NCBI RefSeq assembly: GCF_027943255.1
Contig: NC_072896.1
Location: 35,862,501-35,926,500 of the forward strand
Direction: 5' to 3'
Source of the DNA: Anastrepha obliqua
Taxonomy: Eukaryota; Arthropoda; Insecta; Diptera; Tephritidae
Length of the DNA stretch: 64,000 nucleotides
Under the pieces are notes generated by a model. That model saw only the letters and a program-made list of their open reading frames with translations. It was not told the origin of the DNA and did no database searches. The position numbers were made by a program, and so were the translations under genes. Shown piece after piece: positions 22,655-35,003 of the stretch (position 1 is the first letter of the stretch; each line of letters starts with the position of its first letter).

Positions 22655-23130
22655 GAAAGCTTCTGCTATCTCGGCAGACGGTGGAGAAGATGAAGATGTC
22701 AACTGCAGCCTAACCAAGTAAGGACGGCGATCGTCCGAATCTATAAAGTATGGATGAGTTGGCAAATCTCCAGGCGCTCTAAACTGTGTATATTCAGCTC
22801 ATGTGTGAAGTCAGTATCGTTGGACGGAAGTAAAACGTGGCTGGTCTCCAACATTATTACACAGAGCCCAAAATCTTTCGTCAGCAAATGCCTTTGCATC
22901 ATCTGTAGAATATACTGACCGAAAATCAGCAACGACGCGGTGTGGAGAGCAACGAATGAGAAGCCCATCCGATGGCATATCGGACGCTTGGGATGGATAG
23001 GTTACACGCTAGAAAGCCACCAGACAGCATCACGAGAATGGCACTGGAGTGGAACCCACAAGGGAGCAGAGGTCGCGGTCGACCAAAAAATACTTGGAGA
23101 AATCGAAATAGATTTTAGTGAACCGTAGAA
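22655..23130 (+). pseudogene. RTE-like LINE fragment, RT C-terminal region
   Basis: Plus-strand islands: ESFCYLG near 22660, then ISRRSKLCIFSSCVKSVSL, DGSKTWLVSNIITQ, SFVSKCLCIICRIY, ISNDAVWRATNEKPI and GRLGWIGYTLESHQ up to about 23015. They match, in order, the end of the LINE at 45.1-45.9 kb (ISRRTKLQIFDLCVKSVLL, ETxLVSNTITQ, ISNDALWRLTNQEPI, RHTxRKPPDS). Stops and frame changes are present. No catalytic residues in this part. Confidence 0.75.
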
Positions 23131-23664
23131 ATTTTTCATAACATTTGTTGAAAGCAGCTCCAACTTGAAAGGCCCTGTACCTGTAAAAAAATTTTTTTTT
23201 ATCGCTGCCGCTAACCAACAGTTCAATGTTTTTAAGCATAAGCGAAACAAATTAAACACCTCATTTTGTTACTTGTTTTGAATATAAGTTTTACTGAATT
23301 TAAGAAAGTTATGCTCTGAGAGAGCAGATTGGCGACATCGCATCGGCAAGATGCTTGAGCGCGAGGATAACTCGAATGCGGTTAAAAGATACGGCGTAAT
23401 ACGGAGAAAAATATAGACTTTGACGCAGTATAACAAAACGAAGGGTCACAAACAGGGACTTTAGAAGGTGAGCCTACAACATGAAGCTGGCAACAAGCAT
23501 GGTGGGCCCAGACGTGACCGAATAGATGGATTCATTTCATGGACGGCGTAGTAGTAGAAAGTAGTACCAGGAAGGGAGTCTCCCCAGAAGAGGAGGAGGG
23601 ATTCTTTTAGTGGGCACACCACTCGCCGCACTAAACGACGATCCCATGACTATCGGTTCTTCGT
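23131..23664. other. no recognisable gene
   Basis: Contains RADWRHRIGKML-like codons near 23325 that I could not place. The end leads into the dispersed GGAACGACCCGG repeat. Confidence 0.35.
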
Positions 23665-23765
23665 AACTGGAACGACCCGGTTTTATATCCGACCAAAGAC
23701 TGTCACTTCAACAGCATTCCCCGTATATGTATGTGGAATGTTTATGTTGCTACAAAAACAACAAG
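23665..23765 (+). repeat. dispersed GGAACGACCCGG repeat, copy 2
   Basis: GGAACGACCCGG, TATATCCG, then TATGTATGTGGAATG and TTGCTACAAAAACAACAAGG. The same order occurs at 3086-3153. The CAA-rich end looks like a LINE 3' tail. Confidence 0.5.
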
Positions 23766-24660
23766 GCAGTAGACGACGGTCGCTGTAAATGAGAAGGTAT
23801 TTTGACCTCGACCTCACCCTCCAAAAAAACAAAAAAATACAATCCTCATTCCTATAGCTGCTGGTGGTATCAGCATACGAGACTCCGAACCTTGCGGTCG
23901 TGTGAACGAGTATTCAGTTCGTTAAACCCTAAAATCGTATCAATCAAAAGGAAGAATCCCTTGAGAAACGGCAGTTATATTCGCCTTTACGCACCTCAAT
24001 TTGTTTCCTGTTCTATAGAATATTGTTTGTTTCTGCATCGAATCTTGGTGGAAAAGTACGTAATACTCAGCAGATGACCAAACTTATCCCACCTGATGTT
24101 AAGATTTTGCTCCAGAATTCTTTATAACTTGTGGAAAGAAGACACCGGGAACATCGTTCAGTTCAGCAATTCCGCACAGATTGATGCGGAGCTGCGGAAA
24201 CGAGTTCAGGGATATTTGACACTCTGGAATACATGTCGACTTAGTTCCTATAAGCCTGAAAATTGCGATTGCAGCCAGTCTTTCGACAGGAAAGACAAGC
24301 TTCGAAAGCGTGAGATCCATCATATTTGAAAACTTTGCCACCATGCCAATCGTAGAAGCACCGACTTGAAGACAACTGCAGTAGTCTGACTGTTTGTTAG
24401 CTTCTCTCGCTAAGAATTGCTGAAACAATGCACCAGATCCTGTTTCAACTACAATTTCTTGAATCATCTCGGAAGTTTACAATCTCGTCAATCTCTTAGA
24501 CATTATCAGATTCCTATCTTTTTCAGTCGAAGTGGTGCAACTTGTGGCCTTGAAGTTGTGGTCAAAGTGGATTTCTCTAATTTCATAATAGTAGCTTTTG
24601 CACTCAACATCGGCTCCTTTTGATGTCTTAAGCTTAGGACACTCCTAGTTACAGAGCATT
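23766..24660. other. unidentified stretch with overlapping open frames near 24.1-24.5 kb
   Basis: A 122-codon minus-strand frame (24099-24467; begins MIQEIVVETGSGALFQQF) and a 77-codon plus-strand frame (24096-24329) overlap. The minus-strand frame has ordinary amino-acid composition and no low complexity, but I recognise no domain. It could be a scrap of a transposon gene or chance. Confidence 0.3.
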
Positions 24661-26080
24661 GCAAATAAACAATTAAGGGGGGGTAAGGGATAAACGCTAA
24701 AAAAAAACACTTTTTTCATGAATTTATTGTAGCGAAACGGTTCAAGTCAGTTTATTAAAAGTTGTTGCATATTATAAAGTAACATTTCAAGAATATTTGA
24801 TAAAATTTTCATGTAAAAATATTGCAAAATGAGCGAATGAGAGCACATTTACGTAGACGTCTTTTCAAAAATACATTTTGCAGTAGTCAGCATATCTCAG
24901 CGTAGAATCATCTGAAATCAAAAAAAATCGAATAATTTAGTTAAAGTATGAGTTAAACTTCCCCCCAACGTTTATTTTCACGATATTTTCATTTTCAGCT
25001 ATTTGGTAGTCGTATGAAGTAAAAAGTGATTTTTGACGAAAAAATGCCGCCATTTTGTAGGTGTAAAACCACCTTAATATAAAAAAAATGGCGAAAAAAA
25101 ACGTTGGGAGGAGGTTTTTTATATGTAAAATATGTGTGCAAAATTTCAAAAGGATCGGTTAAGTAGTTTTCAAATGCCAATGACTACGCACTTAAAAAAA
25201 AAGGTATTCAATTTTTTTTTGGTAGCGGCTTTCATCAGCCACCCTGTATAAGAAGAGTATCTAGAAGTGATTACACCGACAAAAGTGGTTGAGATGTCGA
25301 CTGGAACTACCACTAACAGTCCAAAGTCATTATCATTGCCGTACAAAAAAATTCACAGATCAAATTTGGAAGCAAAAGTTATTTATTCGCTATCACAATG
25401 GCAGCTCTTCAACAAAAAAACACTACAACAAACATCAGCGTCATTATCCCCTCTCGTTACGCAACCAATTCCATCAGTAAATGAAGATATCTAAAAACAG
25501 CTCATTAGGTGGTACGTTCTTGGGCTGGTTTTATATGTATTAGATACTTTTCTCTACTCTTCATCTGATTCGAATGCTGGCTTGATGAAAAATATTTTGC
25601 GCAAAAACTACCTATTCATATGTACGTACATATTCGAATGCATGGGAAATAGAATTAAAAGTGAAAAAAGCCAACAAAGCAGGAAGGAAGCGTTTTTTCG
25701 CATGCAGCATTTGCACTCTGCTTCCCAAGTTTCTTCGTTAATCTGTTACATATTATGATGTATTCTTATCTACATTAAGCTCATTAAATTACAGCTTTCG
25801 TGTTCCTTTTCGATGCGTACATACATGTAACATATACTATACATGTACATTAGGGTGGCTCTTCACGAAATGCTTGCTATACTATTTTTTTAATAATTTT
25901 TTTATTACTATTACATAACCACCTGGCCATTCACGCTTTCAAAAAATATTTAGGAATAGTTTTATTTTCAAAAAAATATGTTTAAAAACAAAATAAACTC
26001 TTTATTAGAAAAAAGCGATGCAAGAAAATATAATTTTTTTTGTTTTATCTCTAATAATTCTCACTATATGTATGTAAGTA
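24661..26080. other. no recognisable gene; repeat-like segments
   Basis: 24670-25250 looks like a dispersed noncoding repeat: a G-run (AAGGGGGGGTAAGGG) at one end and CAGCCACCCTGTATA at the other. TACATTAGGGTGGCTCTTC at 25847 resembles the TIR of the element at 51.3-53.4 kb, but no partner end was found. A Pol II or Pol III gene is not evident. Confidence 0.4.
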
Positions 26081-26088
26081 TGTTTTAA

Positions 26089-26430
26089 ATGAAGTTTGGT
26101 ATTCCAAGCAGCTGGCAAGAAAATACTGAACTTCGTCTTTTCAACTCGAATGTTAAATCCCTACTGCTCTATCGGTGTGAAACTTGGCTAGTATCCGACG
26201 AAGTAACAAACAAAATTCAAATCGCTGTCTTCGCTTATTTTCTAATGGGCCGAAAACTGGTTCTAAAAAGCAGATCTACTCAATAGATATAACCAAAGGC
26301 CGATAAATATTGAGATTCGGTAAAGAAAATGGCGCTGAATAGGGCATAATCTGCGCAAACCAGCGCACGAAGTCAGGAAAGCTGCTCTAGACTGAAAACC
26401 ACAGGTGATTCGAAATACAGAATGTAAACG
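26089..26430 (+). pseudogene. RTE-like LINE fragment, RT C-terminal region
   Basis: The frame 26089-26286 reads LRLFNSNVKSLLLYRCETW then LVSDEVTNKIQIAVFAYFL, the conserved thumb-side segment of this LINE family (LFNSNVKSVLLYGCETW). After a stop and frame change, EIRxRKWRxIGHNLRKPAHE and VRKAALDxKPQ follow near 26310-26400. No catalytic motif is in this part; dead fragment. Confidence 0.75.
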
Positions 26431-27914
26431 TAAACAAATTTATTACTCAATAAAATAATAATACTTGAAAACTGTAAATTATCTCTCCCGGACCTTTCGC
26501 GGTAATTTTTTACTCAACTGAAAGACGCGAGGAAACATAATAGGAAAAATATTCATCATTGTTGTCTCGCTGAGATCTATGAGACGTACAGTAGAAGGTT
26601 GCGGGTGAAAGCAATTATCTGAAAATTGTTAGCTCTTTTTTCTATGTTTTGCTACATCCCTTCAAAGTTTAGTGTAATTCAAATATATTGAAGGGAAATA
26701 AATAACTCCACTTAAATAGATATATAGATGGATATGAAAGGGAGCTATGCACTTTGACAATAACTTTTTTCGTGATAAGATCTGTTATACCGTCGACTCC
26801 TCACAATACTTCAACCAGGCCTAGTTCTCTTAAAAAATCTAAGATGGTTTTGGGCTGAGAAGAGTCCACTTGCATTTTTTTCGGCCCTACTGAGCTGAGC
26901 AGTTTTCTCCTTCCTCTCGAGATGGCATCACATACGAGCAGTAAATGCATTGGAACGAGTCACAAAACCGACAAAAATCGATAGCTCATAGATGGTCTCG
27001 TAGCATGTAGTACTTTCGCAGATTTATAAGTTGTTGAAATCTTTTAAAATTATAAATTTTCACTTAAGATTTTGCCTAATGTAGTGCCACAGTGTGGTGC
27101 CAGTTGAAGTGACTTTAGTGACTTTTTCTCTCCACTTCTGAGTCCCTAATTGGTAGTGTGTTACCGCACCGCGAAGAAGAGCTCATGCCATTTTAGTTTT
27201 AAATCCGCAAGCTCTACTACTCGTAGCTACCTCGTTCTTATGTATGAATGGCTGGCCGGTTGGGTTCGGTTATCTGGTTGCCTATGCAAGGCTTCACTAA
27301 GACGAGAAGCCCAAACTTCATCCTTTGAATTCCCATTGTGAGGAAAAAGAGATAAAAGCACGAAAAATATTATAGGAAGGATAGGAAAGGGAGGTTCTGT
27401 TTAAATATCATGGCTATATTAACCACCGCATACTACTGATGAAATTCATTGGATGTATGATATCTGCACCTGCTGCCTCCGCGGGCATAGCAAAAATTTT
27501 ATGATAAAGATACCAAAATCTCAGCCCGGCGAGAGCAGACCAGCTGAGGAAGTACTGAAATTATTCCACCTCATCGCCAGATAGAACTCGAAGTCGCCCG
27601 AGTGTCGCCTCGTCGATATTTAATGGGCCTTGTGTGGAAAAGACATCCACTAAATTCGAGTGGTGCGGCTCTGATAGCATTAAGAATACCGCCGAGCACC
27701 TAAGAATTATCTGTGGCGATCTGGCCGAGGATTTATGGAAAATTGTTGCGACTGTGCTCTCGTAGATAGTTTAGTATTTCATGCACTTTAGAACTAGAGA
27801 AGATTAATATAGCCATAAAGAAAAAAATCTATATTTCCCAAATTATTGTTATTATTAAAATTATATTTATATTTATTAAATTCTTAATCCACCACTAACT
27901 GAAACAAAAACGTT
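26431..27914. other. no recognisable gene
   Basis: Mixed composition, no domains, no obvious repeat. Short frames only. Confidence 0.4.
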
Positions 27915-28130
27915 TGCAGTGAACTGCAGTTGCTCGTTCAGCTCCTAGCCAGATGAAGTCAGAACGATCGGCAAAAAAGTTTATGGCATCAGTTTTTTGG
28001 TATGCGAAAAGGTTTTGGTAGCTAAATTATCTTGAGAAAGGTAAGTGAATTATTGCAACCTCTTGGATCAGCTGAACGAAAAAAGACCATAAGAAAATAC
28101 GTGGGTTTCGAATGAAGAAAGAATTTTTCG
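27915..28130 (+). pseudogene. irritans-type mariner transposase fragment
   Basis: Plus strand reads TAVARSAPSQMKSERSAKKF, then MASVFWYAKRFW, LNYLEKGK and, after a frame change, NYCNLLDQLNEKRP. This matches the middle of irritans-group transposases (EWTAAGE, SAGKVMASVFWDAHGI, DYLEKGK, LLDRLKAEIAKKRP), as seen in the copy at 34 kb. About 70 codons remain, abutting an RTE fragment. Confidence 0.7.
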
Positions 28131-28145
28131 TTATGGCAATTCCAA

Positions 28146-28465
28146 TGCTAGACGATGACAACATCCGATGAGGAGTCCCTTGGAGTGTTTGAGAAAAAAA
28201 TTCTGGGGAAGATTTTTGGACTTGGACGATGTAACAATAAGCTGTTTGAACTTTATGACGACATAACCATAGTGCAGCGAATAAAGATCCAGCGACTTCG
28301 TTGGCTGGGTCAATCCGAAAGTATTCAATGCGGTACCAGTTGGTGGTAGTAGGGGAAGAGGAAGGCCTCCTCTCTGCGTGGGAAATTTCAGGTGGAGAAG
28401 GAAAGAAACGACGAGAGCGCTTTGTTAAACTCGGCCAAAATCGCAAGGGTTTTGATGATGGCAAA
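28146..28465 (+). pseudogene. RTE-like LINE 3' fragment
   Basis: TMTTSDEESLGVFEKKILGK, IFGLGRCNNKLFELYDD and IVQRIKIQRLRWLGQSES, then in another frame GGSRGRGRPPL-like codons and RNDESALLNSAKIA, ending near AAAATCGCAAGGG. It aligns with the RT tail at 13.7-14.1 kb, with deletions of parts of the segment between. Starts abruptly next to the mariner scrap. Confidence 0.8.
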
Positions 28466-29796
28466 ATTTAATGAAATAAAGAATGAATTATTTAAATACT
28501 CACTGCACTGATTAGATTTATTTAAGAGTGAATAGTAAACCTAAAAAATGTGAAACAATTCCTTCAAGCAAACCGTTTTTCGTCGCACTAAGAAGCTTAT
28601 GCGACTGTGGAAATGTATTTAGCGGAGTTTACGGATAATCGCTGTAATGATGATATTAGAGGATAATTCGAATAAGTGCGCTGATTATTTTGAATCAAAA
28701 ACATAATTTGTTTATAAATTCGCTTTCTTTATTTTTGCTTTCTTGCTTTTCAACCAGCCTGGAATTTAAAAATTTTTTAAATTTGGCAATGTACATTTAT
28801 TTAGTATAAGTTTTATAATTTTTGTGGAAGCTTTTAGATTTTAATTTTTTTAAGAGCCATCCTATTGTGCGGATAGATTTTGTATTCTGCTCAACATTTA
28901 TATTCCTAGCAAACACGATTACATCAAAGGCTTCGTCAGCACAGAGAAAATGTTAACGTAGGTAATAAATGTTTAGCTCTTTGTCGATTTTTCTTTTCTC
29001 GGTAATTTTATTAATGAGGAAAATATTTGCACTGGCAGCGCATATTAAAGCGGCTTCGCCTATTCCACTTTTAGCCAGAAATATTGATTTACTAGCAAAA
29101 GAAATAATAACCTGGTAGGTTTATACCCAAATTTTATATACCCGGTTCGTGGTTTTAGATATAAAGGTTCACATTTATAACTTAAAGATTTTTGGATTCA
29201 TTTGTTTAATTTCCTTTTTCAAACGTCCTTTTACCAGGAACAAGTTTCCAAGTTTCCTGGAGATATTAAATTTTTACTTGAGTGGACTTTTATGTAGCAA
29301 TAGATTCCAGTAAAAGAAATGAGCGTAAGACTATGCCCTAATTACTACCGAATCGACAATGAAAATATTCATACGTCTATCGTATGTCAAATCGGTATTT
29401 TCGGTCTTGCACATACTCGCTGGGGTAGGTAATCTTAACTGCTGTCTTCTCCACTGTACGTCTCTACCTGTGACTGTCAATTCCTTAGGAACTATCAGAT
29501 TTATGCCACACGAAACAGTCAGGTATTCACTCAGAGACTTATCTCCAAAATGCCCTTCCTAGCCAACTATAAGTTAATCAAGGCGAAGATAACGATGGTC
29601 TGACTGATTCTGAGCGCAATTTTATTGAATCTTAATAGCTGGATTTTCCGCTGCTGTAGACTGATTTGTCTTATCGAAAATGAATTAAAAAATGTTTTTT
29701 GCAGAGCTTCGGCGAGCATATAATCAAGGCATTTAAGATAAGCATTAAAGATATAAATACACATTCGTCCCTAGGCGAGCTCTAGTGACGAACTCC
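28466..29796. other. no recognisable gene
   Basis: AT-rich DNA without visible domains. Nothing recognised. Confidence 0.4.
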
Positions 29797-30800
29797 AGTT
29801 ACCCGCGAACAAATCCCAAAACAACAAGGCACCAGAACCGGATGTAGTACCCGGAGACATCCTCAAGAAGATCGCAAAAACGTGACCACAAGTCTTACCA
29901 GAGATCTACAATGCCTGTCTAAAATATGGAATTCTTCCAGAAATCTGGAAAAAGCAGTAGCTCCTGCTAATAAGCAAGAGGGAAAGTAATCAAAATCTTC
30001 AATCAGCATATCGGCCGTTATGCATGCTCAACACAGCAAGAAAACTTCTTAAAAGACTGATTAAGCCTCGACTAAGCACAGCCATAGACCATGCCGGAGG
30101 ACTATCGGCAAGTCAGCACGGTTTTAGACGCGGAAGGTCTACAATAGGGGCAATCAAAACTTCCATAAACAGCGTAGGAGCAGCACAACAGGGCAGTATT
30201 CAGTCCAGAAGCATAGTCTTCTTGGCGACTTTAGATGTAAGGAACGCTTTCAACAGCGTAAGATGAGCGGACACATTAGACGCCTTAAAGCTGAGATACA
30301 AAATTTACGGCATACGCTAACCACAGAAAAGGTTCCAAAGTATCTAGGCATAAGACTGGACGAAGTCTAACCTTCTTGGTACAAATAAAAAACGCAGTAG
30401 AGAAAGTTGCTAAGATGGCACCCCTACTCACTGGCAAACATAGGGGGACCAACCCAAAGCAAATGGAAAATAATGATGACTCTCCGTTCTCTTATCCGTT
30501 CTCAACTTTTAAACAATCCAAATGCTTTTGGGGCACGGATGTTTCCAGAAATTTCTGTTCAAAATAGTGCAATATGAATACTCCACGCGAATTCTCCATG
30601 CGATGATGCTGAACACACCTTTTTCCAATGCGTACGTGGGGAACAAGAACATCGAACGCTGAAGCATGTAGTCGGTCACATACCCACTGAAAATGTAATC
30701 GGCAAGATGCTAAGCAACGAGATAATCATCATGGTTTCACGGAAAAAATTATCCGGATGAAAAAGCGGGACCTGGACGCAAGTAAACAAAAATAGATCTT
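29797..30800 (+). pseudogene. R1-like non-LTR retrotransposon, reverse transcriptase with internal deletion
   Basis: Plus strand reads NNKAPEPDVVPGDILKKIAK, YNACLKYGILPEIWKK, SAYRPLCMLNTARKLLKRLI, LSASQHGFRRGRSTIGAIKT and VFLATLDVRNAFNSVR up to 30266. These are RT domain blocks 0-3, including the first catalytic Asp (TLDVRNAF). The sequence then jumps to LTTEKVPKYLGIRLDE near 30330, so the palm with the YADD pair is deleted. A damaged C-terminal finger region reads DDAEHTFFQCVRGEQEHRTL near 30610-30660. The clade is inferred from the YRPLCML and LDVRNAFN blocks. Two or more stops; dead. Confidence 0.8.
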
Positions 30801-33477
30801 GTATTGGGGAGGATGAAACTCTGCTCTGAAGTAATGTGGAGGCGGGAACACAAGAACGGCTGCATTTGGTTAAACCTAAAGAAGAAGCTATGCGACGCAT
30901 GAAGACTGCGTACAAACCTACATGCCCACGACCCTGGGTCTTAACTTAACAACCGAAAGGTGGTGATGTACCGATAGTAGTGAAAGAACTGTGTGGGTCC
31001 AGCTTACGACGAACTGCATTAAAACAGCAGCACTGAATATGCCTCCCGTCGAACGGCAGGGAAATACGGTACAGTGGATATACAAAAAGTTGTAGTTAGA
31101 ACCAAAGTTTCAGTCTGCCACGCATTGTCCTTCTTTAAAAAAAACAAAAACGATAATGAAAACTTGCCAACAGATTTTTCCAGGAAAAAATCTTCTCTGC
31201 CTGCTGTTTTGGTCCGGCGAGGCATAATAAAACTTCCATTGAGCCATTAAAAAACGTTCAAATCAAACACAAGCTGACTACAGCTGTTTATTTACTATTC
31301 GCAATCAAATTTTTATTACTTAGTGATCACCGGAACTTTTGTATCCATTGAAGTATATAAATTTCTGTATGTATGTATGCGGTTGTGGGCTCATTAAGGA
31401 CATTGCGACTACATTGGCACATAATTAAAATCTCTTTTATGACCACGCGGATTATAAAAGTTTAATTGAACCGCAGACAGACAATCCGAAAGAAGACGAA
31501 GAAAACTAAGATGGGAGAGATCAAACCATGGAGACACATATACAAACTTACACCTATACACGCATATCTCAGCATATTTCCACAAGCGTCTGCTTGCTTT
31601 ATCCAAAGCCTCCTAACCTCCAATTCTCTCCATTTGATTGGGGGCCTTGAATGTGCGCTGCATTGTGTGTAGCTGGGCTTTTCAAGAGCAGTTACAGCTT
31701 TATGACATAATCACATTTAAATGCCCAAACAAATTTCAACCAATGATACGAAAGTAAATTTTTGCTTTTTAATTCCACTTAATGTGGCGTGTGGCGGTAA
31801 GCTGCCGACCCACCAACCGACCATCCGACCGAGCGCACAGACACGTCTGCAACGGATGGACCATACGGGCAGGACAACAAGCCAGCGCCAACCACCAACA
31901 GCCATGCTGGATAGTCTCGACAAAAAGTGAGCAAACAAAGGACGAGTGGCAAACCTTTATACGCGGAGGTATTTATAATAAAAATAAAAATATTTGCAGA
32001 CAGTAATGGTTGGACAAGGAAGGCAGGATCAAAAGGAATGAATAAAATGGAGTAGTTTATGAAGTGAGGGCGCAGTTTGGAGAGTGAGAAAACACATAAG
32101 GGTTTGAGCGACTGTCTATCGAATGTGACAAAAAAAGGTTTGAGTACAGAATTTAATGGAATAACTCGCTGGCGCTTGTGTGCTTGGTGCTTGACTTTTG
32201 TTTGCTGCCAATTTGATTAGTGTCCATTGACGGGAAGCGCATATACGGAACTCAAAGGTAGATCTTCGATTTTTTTAGACTTCATCAACAGCTGTCAGGC
32301 TTTTCAAACTAGGCCTTCTAACATATTTACCTACATATATGTGATATAAAACATGATTTTCGAAGGCAAAGATGGGAGGTGAATTTTACTCATATAAGCG
32401 CAACTCAAAACCAACCAGCCTTGGGGCCATAAGTAGATGGCGGACGAAATTGAAGAGTAACAGATGGGCCAGCAAGCAAATACTCGTAATCATACGAGAT
32501 AGACAATCAAACAAAGAGCTTTTAGCCACTCACAATCTACGATGCCTTTACAATCAGTCAGTTTGTGGAAACAAGTGCAGCCACAGGCGGCCAATAAAGC
32601 TGGTAATAAAATCAGCAGGATGCAGTAACGTAAGCCAACAAAAAGCACACACAATGCGAGTGTTAAACTAGGCGACTAGAGAGGTGGTGTGCGAAAGGGT
32701 GAATTCATTTCAAAAAGATACGAGTCGATTTGAGCACAGCCTTAATGCAGTGCAGCCTTTCGAATTGGTGAGCATCCAAAGGTGCTGATATTTTACGTAG
32801 ACCTGGCAGCAAGCCAATGCCGCAGTAGAAACGAGGTGGAAAGTAGAAAAAAAGAAGGAAAAGGTAGAAAAACAGGAAGAAGTAGCAAAAAATAAGAACA
32901 AGTCGGAGTGTTATTGTATTCGGCTAGGCCGAGGGCTAAGTACGTTCCGTAGAACATGAAACTAAAGTGCTGTAGTTAGCACTTTAGAAAGATAAATGTG
33001 TATGAATTTTAGATATGTAGTTAAAGGTGCGTTCAAATATGGCAAGGAAAGTGCTTTTTGCCTCGTTTTGCTGACAAACATTTTCACTTTCTCTGATGAA
33101 CATACAAGAAGTGGTTGGAGAATTTCACTTTCAACTTGTCAGTAATCCGTATTGAAAAGGGGGTCTTACATAATCTGGCAACAATTACACTAAGATGCAA
33201 AAAAAATTAATTTCTGACAATTTTCAAGATATAGGTAAATTTAATTATCTTTAATTTCTTAAAAAAAAAACTTGCAGTTCGACGTACTTCATTCCGATCC
33301 TGCAATGCCAATTTAGTGAACATCCTTTTTTCTGCGTTCTTTATATCTGAATTCATATTCGCATTCAGTGCAGAATTTTGCTTCAGAAATGATGGTCAAG
33401 TACTAACTTGGCCTAAGTAACCAACTAAGTAGTAAAGTCCTTTCTCGACGAACCAAAAAACGGTTCATCAGTCCCTC
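30801..33477. other. no recognisable gene; probably unique noncoding DNA
   Basis: Contains GTATGTATGTATG-type microsatellite near 31370 and GC-richer segments (31790-31930). Several 60-100 codon frames have no family resemblance. An island of apparently non-repetitive DNA. Confidence 0.4.
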
Positions 33478-33860
33478 ATCGTGCCCGTCCTATTGTATGG
33501 TGCCGAAGCACGGTCGATGAGGCGTCCCTTGGAGTGTTCGAAATACAGATTCTGGGAAAGATGTTTGTGCCTTTTCTCGTTACCACTGGCGAATATCGCG
33601 GACTACGAGCCTTACGGCGACAAAGACATAATTCAGCGATCAAAGATACAGCGGCTCCGCCAGCTAGGTCATGTCATCCGAATAGATACAAACGCTCCAG
33701 TTGGTGGTAGTAGAGGTAGAAGACAAGGAGGCCGTCGTGAAAGAATAGGTGGAAAAGGACTTCGTCTTACTTGTTGACTCAAATTGGTGCCCGTTAGCCC
33801 GAGAAAATAATGACTGGCGCGCTTTATTAAGCTCACCCAAAATCGCTTAAGCGATTATCG
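33478..33860 (+). pseudogene. RTE-like LINE 3' fragment
   Basis: IVPVLLYGAEA near 33480, then LECSKYRFWERCLCLF, IQRSKIQRLRQLGHVIRIDT, NAPVGGSRGRRQGG and, after a frame change, NDWRALLSSPKIA, followed by TCGCTTAAGCGATTATCG. It aligns to the RT tail at 13.7-14.1 kb with small deletions and frame changes. Dead. Confidence 0.8.
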
Positions 33861-33967
33861 AGCGAATCACAAGGAAGAAGATATATTATCAAGACATTCA
33901 ACTTTTTTCGTGTATGATTTAAAAGAAATATCATAAATCTCCGTCAAATAGCGTACCAAATATGGTA

Positions 33968-35001
33968 ATACACGGGCTGAAAAGTCCCGTGCCTAACACT
34001 TTTTCAATTGCAATTAACCTTAAAAAACCAGCAGTTAAAATTTCGTGATAAATTATTCATTAGGTCGTCAGTTATTATGCTAGAAGTGACGCTACTTTTG
34101 TATTTTCAAAGCAATAAATCGAAAGAATTTCGTGTTTTAATTTTGCACTGCTTCTTGATGGGAAAAATACCGTTCAGCGAAGCAATGGCTTCAAAAGTGC
34201 TATGAAAACTTCTTTCAAACAGAAACAACAATAAAACGACGATTTGCTGGCCTTAAACGTGGTCGTAGAGACATCGATGAGCCGATGATGCACAACGGAG
34301 TGGGCGTTCGAATGAGGAGGTAACATCAGAAAACATCCATAAAATCGTATTGAATGATAGGAAAAGTGAAGTTGCGTGAGCTAGCTGACATCGTAGAGAT
34401 ACCAAAAGAATTTGTTGCGTCGATATGTGACAATGGATGAAACAGGAATCCATCACTGCACTCCGGAATCAGACGATCGTCATCTGAGTGGACAGCAACT
34501 GCGGAACTTCATCCAAAGCGCCCAAAAGCCCAACAATCGGCTGGAAAGATTATGGCCTCGGTATTTTGGGATGTGCGTGATATGATATAGTATTCACCGA
34601 CTATCTTGAGAAGGGAAGTACCAACCACAGTGAGTATTGTATGGCGTTATTGGAGCATTTGAAAGACAAAAATGCAAAGAAACGTCCGCATATGGCAAGG
34701 AAAATAATTTTGTTTCATCATGACAACGCCCGGTCAGAAATTCACCAGATATGGCTCCCAGCGAAAACTGGCCGTTCGCCCATCTTCACAAAATGTCCGC
34801 CGGTAAGAAATTTAGCTCGAATGAAGAGGTTATCGCTGAAACTGAGGACTATTTTGAGGCAAAAGATGAAGCGTTCTACAAAAGCGATATTGAAATCTTA
34901 GAGCGGCGCTGGAATGATTGCGTTGATCTTGAAATAAAATGCATTGATAAATAAAGTTAATTTTGTTCTTTGTTAGGCACGGGATTTTTCAGCCCATGTG
35001 T
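33968..35001 (+). mobile_element. irritans-type mariner with both TIRs, internally deleted
   Basis: TA at 33966-33967 and 35002-35003 flank inverted ends. Left GGGCTGAAAAGTCCCGTGCC (from 33974) pairs with right GGCACGGGATTTTTCAGCCC (ending 34995), with two mismatches over about 28 bases. Total length 1034 bp, against about 1.3 kb for complete mariners. Confidence 0.85.
34105..34957 (+). pseudogene. irritans-type mariner transposase, decayed
   Basis: The start is NKSKEFRVLILHCFLMGK near 34110. Frame-shifted islands follow: ETTIKRRFAGLKRGRRDID, KVKLRELADIVEIPKE, AQQSAGKIMASVFWDVRDM near 34530-34580 and FHHDNARS near 34710 (second Asp). The third block reads PDMAPSEN where PDLAPSDY is expected, so the third Asp is Glu. 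About 25 codons between HDNAR and that block are deleted. The C-terminal frame keeps SSNEEVIAETEDYFEAKDEA and LERRWNDCVDLE. Inactive. Group assigned from the CFLMGK N-terminus and KLRE block. Confidence 0.85.
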
Positions 35002-35003
35002 TA

